From the NCBI RefSeq assembly GCF_022631375.1, contig NZ_JALBGC010000005.1, forward strand, positions 349,544-413,543: 64,000 bases of DNA, read 5' to 3'. Below, piece after piece: positions 58,728 through 64,000 of this stretch. Both the position numbers and the translations under genes were made by a program. Each line of letters begins with the position of its first letter. Within the stretch, counting starts at the first letter, position 1. This DNA comes from Hymenobacter cyanobacteriorum. GTDB taxonomy: Bacteria; Bacteroidota; Bacteroidia; Cytophagales; Hymenobacteraceae. The notes under the pieces were generated by a model. The model was not told where the DNA came from. It was given only the letters and a program-made list of their open reading frames with translations, and made no database searches.

Positions 58728-59924
58728 ATGGAAAACGTCATCAACACCCTGGTCATCCAAAACTTCAAGTCGATTCGCCACGCGGTGTTGCATCCGCGGC
58801 GCGTGAACCTCATTATTGGGGAGCCGAACGTGGGCAAATCGACGGTGCTGGAGGCGATGAGCCTGCTGGGGGCGTTGCCGTTTGAGCGCAAAAACAAGTT
58901 CATGCGCAGCTTCATTCGGTACGATGAGCCGGCGCAGCTTTTCCACGACAGCATTCTCACCAACCCGGTGCGCATCGAGTCGGACCATGACGTGTGCCTG
59001 CTGGCCCGCCAGGCCAAGGGGCAGGGGCGGGGCAAGGGGTTTCAGTACGGCGTGTTCAGCCAGTCGGCCTACCGCTTGCTGCGCGTGCAGCTGGGCCTGC
59101 CGCTGCTGGAAAGCCGCCCAAAAAACCGCGCTGTAGACGATGCCAGCCTGCTCAGCCGCCTGCAGCAGCGCTTCGATGTGCTGGGCACATTGCCCGAGCC
59201 GGGCTACCGCTACCTGGAGTTCGGCACCAACGGCCGCCTGCGCGAGCTGCCCGGCGGCGCGCCGGGGCTGGCCTCGGCGCCCGACTGGCAGCCCCGGGCG
59301 GTGAAGCCGTTTCGCTTCAAAAGCACGGGCCGCATTGACCGGCGCTACCCCGATACCACCTTGGCCCCGCCCCACGGCAACAACCTGGTGCACGTGCTGG
59401 AAACCAACACGGCCCTGCGCCACCAGTTCAAGGCGCTGTTCAACGAGCAGCACCAGCAGCTGCGGGTGCGCGCCGATGCCCGCCGCCTGGAAGTGATGAA
59501 GGACGTGGACGGGCTCACGGTGGCCTACCCGTACTCAGGTGCGGGCGACACGTTGCGGCGCTTCGGGTTTCACATGGCCGCCATGGATTCGAGCCGCGAG
59601 GCGGTGATATTGCTGGAAGAGCCCGAGTCGCACTCGTATCCGGGCTACATTATGCAGCTGGCCGAGCGCATGGTGGCCCACGAAAGCAACCAGTTTTTCG
59701 TGACCACGCACAGCCCCTATTTCTTCGACAGCGTGCTCGAAAACATGGTGCCCTACGAAAGCCTGATGCCTGAGCTGGCGGTGTTCGTGGTGTATTACAA
59801 GGATTTTCAGACCAAAATCCGGCAGATGAGCGACGAGGAAGTGCGCAACCTGCAGCGCGACAGCCTCGATGTGTTTAACAACCTACACCACTTGGCGCAC
59901 GAGTCGAACGGCCGGAAAGTATAA
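58728..59924 (+). CDS. Stand-alone AAA-family ATPase, OLD/RecF-like
   Basis: A 398-residue P-loop ATPase. The N-terminal strand NTLVIQNFKSIRHAVLHP leads to the Walker A motif GEPNVGKST (31-39), followed by EAMSLLGAL. The Walker B-type segment AVILLEEPESHSYPG lies near residue 290. A switch-like NQFFVTTHSPYFFD segment follows and completes the ABC-type signature expected of AAA_21/OLD-like proteins. There is no nuclease (TOPRIM) domain and no neighbouring effector gene: the following gene is a dehydrogenase. Such ATPases occur in anti-phage modules, but nothing here shows defence. Its partner, if any, is elsewhere. Confidence 0.85.
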   Translation: MENVINTLVIQNFKSIRHAVLHPRRVNLIIGEPNVGKSTVLEAMSLLGALPFERKNKFMRSFIRYDEPAQLFHDSILTNPVRIESDHDVCLLARQAKGQGRGKGFQYGVFSQSAYRLLRVQLGLPLLESRPKNRAVDDASLLSRLQQRFDVLGTLPEPGYRYLEFGTNGRLRELPGGAPGLASAPDWQPRAVKPFRFKSTGRIDRRYPDTTLAPPHGNNLVHVLETNTALRHQFKALFNEQHQQLRVRADARRLEVMKDVDGLTVAYPYSGAGDTLRRFGFHMAAMDSSREAVILLEEPESHSYPGYIMQLAERMVAHESNQFFVTTHSPYFFDSVLENMVPYESLMPELAVFVVYYKDFQTKIRQMSDEEVRNLQRDSLDVFNNLHHLAHESNGRKV

Positions 59925-59970
59925 GGTGGGTAGCTGAGAAGTTGCGGCCGGCCAACTCCGCGCCGCCCCG

Positions 59971-59978
59971 TAGCTTTG
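59971..59978 (+). promoter_or_regulatory. Putative -7 promoter box for the aldehyde dehydrogenase
   Basis: Reads TAGCTTTG, an exact consensus match, 29 bases upstream of the ATG at 60008. The frame can be extended back to 59942, but that would place the start before this box. Confidence 0.6.
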
Positions 59979-60007
59979 CGGGCGCAACATCCCACCCCAA
60001 AACCCCT

Positions 60008-61612
60008 ATGAAGCAGGCCCTCGAAGAAGCTACTGCCGCCGACGTCACTGTTGAGCACCCCCACCACGACCCCCACGGCATTCAGGACGTGCTGCGCCAG
60101 TTGGGCGTGCAGGCCGACAACGCCGCTTACAGCACCGGCCGCACCTGGGGCGGCGCTGAAAATGCCGACCGTCGCGTCATCAACGCGCCCGCCGATGGCC
60201 GCCGCATTGCTAGCGTGGCTTTCGCTACTACCGACGACTACGAAACGGTGGTACGCGCCGCCGAGGAAGCTTACAAAACCTGGCGACTGATGCCGGCGCC
60301 AAAGCGCGGCGAAATCGTGCGGCAGATTGGCAACAAGCTGCGCGAGTTTAAGGAGCCGCTGGGCAAGCTGGTAAGCGCCGAGATGGGCAAAATCCTGCAG
60401 GAAGGCCTGGGCGAAGTGCAGGAGATGATTGACATCTGCGACTTCGCGGTGGGTCTGAGCCGGCAGCTGCACGGCTTTACGATGCACTCGGAGCGCCCGG
60501 CGCACCGCATGTACGACCAGTACCAGCCGCTCGGCATCGTGGGCATCATTTCGGCCTTTAACTTCCCCGTGGCGGTGTGGAGCTGGAACGCCATGCTGGC
60601 CGCCGTGTGCGGCGACGTAAGCATCTGGAAGCCTTCGGAGAAAACGCCCCTCACGGCCGTGGCCGTGCAGCACATCATCAAGGATGTGCTGGCCGAGAAT
60701 AACATTGCCGAAGGCGTGTTCAGCGTGATTATCGGCGATGCCAGCATTGGCGCCGCGATGGCAGCTGATAAGCGCATTCCGCTGGTATCGGCCACGGGCA
60801 GCACCCGCATGGGCCGCAAGGTGGGCGAGGTAGTAGGTGCGCGCCTGGGCCGCGCTTTGCTGGAGCTGGGTGGCAACAACGCCATCATCGTGACTAAAAA
60901 TGCCGACCTCAAAATTGCCATCCCAGCCATCGTGTTTGGGGCGGTGGGCACGGCCGGGCAACGCTGCACCAGCACGCGCCGCGTCATCATCGAAGACAGT
61001 GTGTTTGAAGAAGTGAAAAACCGCCTGCTGGCTATTTACCCGAAGCTGCCCATTGGCCACCCGCTGCAAACGGGCACGCTGGTGGGCCCGCTGATTGATG
61101 CTGACGCGGTGAAGATGTTCGAGCAGGCGCTGGTAGCGGTGCAGGCCGAAGGCGGCAAGCTGCTGACCGGTGGGCAGGTGCTGAGCGGCGCCGAGCTGCA
61201 CGGCGGCCACTACGTGCAGCCTGCGCTGGTGGAAGTGGAAAACCACTACCATACGGTGCAGGAGGAAACGTTCGCGCCCATCCTCTACCTCATCAAGTAC
61301 AGCGGCGACGTGGAGAAGGCTATTGAGCTGCAGAACGACGTGCGCCAAGGCCTGTCAAGCAGCATCTTCACGCTGAACATGCGTGAGGCCGAAGCCTTCC
61401 TCTCGGCCAGCGGCTCGGATTGCGGCATTGCCAACGTGAACATCGGCACGAGCGGGGCCGAAATCGGCGGCGCATTCGGCGGCGAGAAGGAAACCGGCGG
61501 CGGCCGCGAATCGGGCTCCGACGCCTGGAAAGTGTACATGCGCCGCCAGACGAACACGATTAACTACAGCACTGAATTGCCGTTGGCGCAGGGCATCAAG
61601 TTCGACGTGTAG
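60008..61612 (+). CDS. Aldehyde dehydrogenase, ALDH7-like
   Basis: NAD(P)-dependent oxidation of an aldehyde to its acid. The 534 residues include the catalytic Cys320 in GTAGQRCTSTRR, the general base Glu286 in LELGGNNAI and the NAD-binding SATGSTRMGRKVGEVVGARL. The sequence best resembles the ALDH7 group (antiquitin, alpha-aminoadipic or piperidine-6-carboxylate semialdehyde dehydrogenase), suggested by PLGIVGIISAFNFPVAVWSW and the GFTMHSERPAHRMYDQY region. That would place it in lysine catabolism, but no other lysine-degradation gene is adjacent. The stop codon forms the first base pair of a perfect 30-base inverted repeat shared with the next, convergent gene. Confidence 0.92.
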   Translation: MKQALEEATAADVTVEHPHHDPHGIQDVLRQLGVQADNAAYSTGRTWGGAENADRRVINAPADGRRIASVAFATTDDYETVVRAAEEAYKTWRLMPAPKRGEIVRQIGNKLREFKEPLGKLVSAEMGKILQEGLGEVQEMIDICDFAVGLSRQLHGFTMHSERPAHRMYDQYQPLGIVGIISAFNFPVAVWSWNAMLAAVCGDVSIWKPSEKTPLTAVAVQHIIKDVLAENNIAEGVFSVIIGDASIGAAMAADKRIPLVSATGSTRMGRKVGEVVGARLGRALLELGGNNAIIVTKNADLKIAIPAIVFGAVGTAGQRCTSTRRVIIEDSVFEEVKNRLLAIYPKLPIGHPLQTGTLVGPLIDADAVKMFEQALVAVQAEGGKLLTGGQVLSGAELHGGHYVQPALVEVENHYHTVQEETFAPILYLIKYSGDVEKAIELQNDVRQGLSSSIFTLNMREAEAFLSASGSDCGIANVNIGTSGAEIGGAFGGEKETGGGRESGSDAWKVYMRRQTNTINYSTELPLAQGIKFDV

Positions 61613-61686
61613 CAAATTGCAAAGCGCACAAAAAAAGCCTTCCTGATTACCAGGAGGGCTTTTTTTGTGCGCTTTGCAATTTGCTA
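61610..61686. terminator. Perfect 30-base-arm palindrome joining two convergent stop codons
   Basis: The arms 61610-61639 and 61657-61686 are perfectly complementary. The outermost bases are the TAG of the dehydrogenase gene on one side and, on the minus strand, the TAG of the opposing gene on the other. A and T runs inside the arms suit termination in both directions. Confidence 0.92.
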
Positions 61687-62229
61687 ATTTACTCGAAAGT
61701 CGCCGTGCCCTTTGTAGTATAGTTTACTGCCGTTGTACAGCACATAGTAGAGGCGGTAGCGTTGGCCCTTCGGAAAGGCACTGAGGTCGAGGGGCAGCAC
61801 CAGGTTGCGGGCCGGAGTAGAGAAAGTCCGCATATAATACGACTGATAGGTGTTACCCACCGCAATGCCCTGGCAACTAACCGCATCGGGAGTGTCGTAG
61901 CGAAAGGTAGTAGCGGCGGTGGCCGGGTTCGGATACGCGCTAATGTTCGTAGCGGTGCCCTGCGACGCGCCATTCAAATCAATTCCGAGAGAGGCAAATA
62001 AGCTTTGCTCGGTTGAATTCCAAGTGGCGTCCAGGGTCCAGTCGGTGGGGTCTTGGGGGCCGTTGGCCACGTTCTGGTCGGTGCGGTAGCTGATGCCCTC
62101 GTCGGCCCCGAAATAGATAGTATCGGGTGGGGGCGGCGTGTTGTTGAGCTTACAATTGCCAAAAGCCAGGGCGCTGCAAAGCACCACCAGCACGGGCAGT
62201 TGCCACTGAAAGGATTTGGACGCGCTCAT
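61684..62229 (-). CDS. Small secreted protein with a T9SS-like C-terminal segment
   Basis: A 181-residue protein. It has an N-terminal hydrophobic region (about 10-25), with Cys26 in GNCKLNN placed like a lipoprotein cysteine but in a non-standard lipobox (FGNC). A Pro-rich linker follows. The C-terminal half contains NISAYPNPATAATTFRYDTP, similar to the start of T9SS type A sorting domains, and ends QRYRLYYVLYNGSKLYYKGH then a short tail, which is close to, but not exactly, the usual ending. Function unknown. Its stop codon lies inside the shared palindrome with the dehydrogenase gene. Confidence 0.65.
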   Translation of the reverse strand: MSASKSFQWQLPVLVVLCSALAFGNCKLNNTPPPPDTIYFGADEGISYRTDQNVANGPQDPTDWTLDATWNSTEQSLFASLGIDLNGASQGTATNISAYPNPATAATTFRYDTPDAVSCQGIAVGNTYQSYYMRTFSTPARNLVLPLDLSAFPKGQRYRLYYVLYNGSKLYYKGHGDFRVN

Positions 62230-62308
62230 CGCTAAAAGGGTTAATTTTCAGGTAAGTTACGAAGTTGCGCGGTAAAAACGTGCTTTAAAAAGCGTGCAAA
62301 GAATGCGC

Positions 62309-63832
62309 CTACAGCAACTTACGTAGCGCCCAGAGGCTCCACACAATCACCATCAGCCCCACGCCCACGAACATCCAGCGGGTGGGCAGGCGGCCGGCCA
62401 GCTTGGCGGCAATGGGCGCGGCCGCCACGCCGCCCACGATGAGCCCCAGCACAATCTGCCAGTGCGAAATGCCCAAGATGGTGAAAAAAGTGAAGGCGCT
62501 GGCAAACGTCACGAAGAATTCGACTAAGCTCACCGTGCCGATGACGTAGCGGGGCGTCCGGCCGTTGGTGATAAGCGTGCTCGTGACCAGCGGGCCCCAG
62601 CCACCGCCGCCAAACGAGTCGAGAAACCCACCGGCCCCGGCCAGCCAGCCGGCATTTTTTACCTTTTTGCGTTTTCTCGCTACCTTCTGGAAGGCTTTGG
62701 TGATGATGCGCAGGCCCAGAATGAGCAGGTACACGGCCAAAAGGGCCTTGACATAGCCGGCGTAGGTTTCGCCAAAATGCGCCAGCAACAGCGCGCCGCT
62801 GACGGAGCCGGCAATGCCTGGCAGCAGCAGCACCCGAAACAAGCGCTTGTTCACGTTGCCGAAGCGGTAGTGGTTGTAGCCCGACGCGCCGCTGGCAAAC
62901 ACCTCGGCCGTGTGAATGCTGGCACTCACCGAAACCGGACTCAGCCCCAGCGACATCAGGCTAATGGCCGACACCACGCCATAACCCATGCCCAACATGC
63001 CGTCCACCATTTGGGCCAGGAAACCCACGGCCACGAAGGTGTAGAATGTGCCCGACGAGCGCGCCAAATCCCAGGCCTGCTGCCAGGTGAAGTAATAGGA
63101 AAGGATATTGAGGATGATGAAGCCCGCGAACGTCATCAGCGCACCGGTGGCCACGCGGCGCCAGTAGGCGGTGGCGGGCGTTTCGTAGGCGGGGCCGTGG
63201 GCCAGCTCGGCGGTCACGGCGTTCAGCGACTTCACTTTCTCGGCAAAGTCGCCCTGCAAGCGGCCGCGGATAATGGTCATCTGGCCCAGTACCGAGGCCA
63301 GCTCGGCGGGCAGCACTTCGGCCAGCACTTCGCGCAGGCGCTTGCCCACGGTGGGCGACTTGCCGTTGGTGGAAATCGCAATTTTCAAGTCGCCCTTCTG
63401 CAACACCGACGAGAGATAGAAATCGCAGAGCGCGGGCGTGTCGGCCACATTTGTGAGCAGGCGGCGGGCCGCGGCAGCGGTGCCGATGTAGCGGTGCAGC
63501 TCCACGTCGTCGGTGGCGAGGAAGAGGATGTCGGCGTGGTCGAGGTCAGAATCCTGGTAGGGGCGCTGGTGCAGCTGCACGCGGGGGTGGCGGGCGGCCA
63601 GTTCGCGCAGCTCGGGCAGCAGCAGCGGGGCCACCACCGTGACGGCGGTTTCGGGGCTATTGCGCAGGATGGCGCCCAGCTTTTCCAGCCCCACGTTGCC
63701 GCCGCCCACCAGCAGCACGCGCATGGTGTCCAGCTTCAGGAAGATGGGGAACAGGTGGTTGGCCGCCGGGGCCGACTCCGGCGGCAGCGTTGCTACTGCC
63801 GGAGTCGCCGGGGTTGAGTTGTTTGTTGGCAT
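62309..63832 (-). CDS. Siroheme-synthase-like domain fused to a TauE/SafE (TSUP) transporter
   Basis: A 507-residue fusion. The N-terminal part (about 25-225) looks like the NAD(P)-dependent precorrin-2 dehydrogenase/ferrochelatase half of CysG: LFPIFLKLDTMRVLLVGGGN, GGGNVG at 43-48, VADTPALCDFYLSSVLQKGD and ISTNGKSPTVGKRLRE. The C-terminal 270 residues form about eight membrane helices of the TauE/SafE type, with GYGVVSAISLMSLGLSPVSV and GGFLDSFGGGGWGPLVTSTL. Siroheme is the cofactor of sulfite reductase and TSUP proteins move sulfite or other sulfur anions, so the fusion joins two sulfur-related activities. Whether the enzyme part is catalytically intact is not known. Confidence 0.87.
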   Translation of the reverse strand: MPTNNSTPATPAVATLPPESAPAANHLFPIFLKLDTMRVLLVGGGNVGLEKLGAILRNSPETAVTVVAPLLLPELRELAARHPRVQLHQRPYQDSDLDHADILFLATDDVELHRYIGTAAAARRLLTNVADTPALCDFYLSSVLQKGDLKIAISTNGKSPTVGKRLREVLAEVLPAELASVLGQMTIIRGRLQGDFAEKVKSLNAVTAELAHGPAYETPATAYWRRVATGALMTFAGFIILNILSYYFTWQQAWDLARSSGTFYTFVAVGFLAQMVDGMLGMGYGVVSAISLMSLGLSPVSVSASIHTAEVFASGASGYNHYRFGNVNKRLFRVLLLPGIAGSVSGALLLAHFGETYAGYVKALLAVYLLILGLRIITKAFQKVARKRKKVKNAGWLAGAGGFLDSFGGGGWGPLVTSTLITNGRTPRYVIGTVSLVEFFVTFASAFTFFTILGISHWQIVLGLIVGGVAAAPIAAKLAGRLPTRWMFVGVGLMVIVWSLWALRKLL

Positions 63833-63886
63833 AGCTCAGAACGTAGCAGTAAGATACGAAGACTAGTTGTCAGTTTCTAGGAAGTG

Positions 63887-64000
63887 TTAACAATCGCGCA
63901 ACCAGAGCACGGTTGCTGCCAAGTGAATAAAAGCCAGAAAATGCCGGTCCAACTTGTCGTAGCGCGTGGCCACGCGGCGAAACTGCTTGAGGCGGCTAAA
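63887..64000 (-). CDS. IS5-type transposase, C-terminal fragment
   Basis: The minus strand is open from the right edge to a TAA at 63887-63889. It reads a 37-residue end including RLKQFRRVATRYDKLDRHFL and AFIHLAATVLWLR, closely resembling the C-terminus of IS5-family DDE transposases. The element extends beyond the window, so its ends and integrity cannot be judged. The adjacent bases 63840-63886 presumably include the terminal inverted repeat. Confidence 0.8.
   Translation of the reverse strand, partial: FSRLKQFRRVATRYDKLDRHFLAFIHLAATVLWLRDC

Noticed and set aside
58728..59924. Anti-phage defence system built on the AAA ATPase
   Set aside because: No nuclease, protease or other effector lies beside it, so defence cannot be claimed.

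Overview
The window looks like a chromosomal segment of a GC-rich Bacteroidota, most like the Hymenobacter/Cytophagales group. Support: the pyk / IPExxxVDY / acpP / fabF / rnc neighbourhood; many secreted proteins ending in type IX secretion (T9SS) sorting domains; a SecA without a C-terminal zinc finger; TonB receptors with an N-terminal carboxypeptidase-like domain; and repeated TAnnTTTG elements, the Bacteroidota -7 promoter box, just ahead of genes. No rRNA, tRNA, CRISPR array or prophage was recognised. The only mobile DNA is the tail of an IS5-type transposase at the right edge.

Layout. 0-5 kb: pyk, an IPExxxVDY protein, acpP, fabF, rnc. 5-12.5 kb: a secreted M1-like peptidase, nadE, an ECF sigma factor with a small membrane partner, lgt, eno, ftsB. 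12.6-17.6 kb: a 1466-residue CUB/CARDB repeat surface protein and a small secreted protein. 17.7-19.6 kb: an HscA-type Hsp70. 19.9-27.6 kb: a same-strand set of DUF4331 protein, TPR protein, HupE/UreJ-like membrane protein, small four-Cys protein and TonB receptor; this is the best candidate for an uncharacterised system. 27.6-33.1 kb: a T9SS alpha-amylase, two paralogous L,D-transpeptidases and a T9SS orphan. 33.5-41.7 kb: MFS transporter, Ldh-type dehydrogenase, Ppx/GppA phosphatase, methyltransferase, DinB protein, penicillin-binding protein, dapF. 41.8-44.1 kb: DJ-1/PfpI protein, ohr, ohrR, GNAT. 44.3-50.5 kb: glycosyltransferase, glf, secA. 50.6-55.9 kb: T9SS propeller protein, deoC, SPOR lipoprotein, M20 hydrolase, outer-membrane barrel. 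56.1-58.4 kb: Hsp20 and HtrA. 58.7-64 kb: lone AAA ATPase, ALDH7-type dehydrogenase, small secreted protein, a siroheme-synthase/TauE fusion, IS5 fragment.

How genes work together. acpP/fabF (fatty acid elongation), pyk/eno (lower glycolysis), dapF plus PBP plus two L,D-transpeptidases (peptidoglycan), lgt/secA/htrA (envelope biogenesis), ohr/ohrR (peroxide response) and glycosyltransferase/glf (galactofuranose glycans) are recognisable groups. The five or six T9SS cargoes point to a cell that decorates its surface and digests polymers outside the cell.

Non-coding structure is rich. Six copies of a roughly 100-bp nested palindrome all lie between co-directional genes. A second palindrome family lies near 37.2 and 55.0 kb. 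An AT-rich palindromic segment is inserted in frame inside nadE. Convergent gene pairs are closed by strong hairpins, one with perfect 30-base arms that contain both genes' stop codons. Several genes have a TAnnTTTG-like box only 3-10 bases before the ATG, suggesting leaderless or near-leaderless transcripts.
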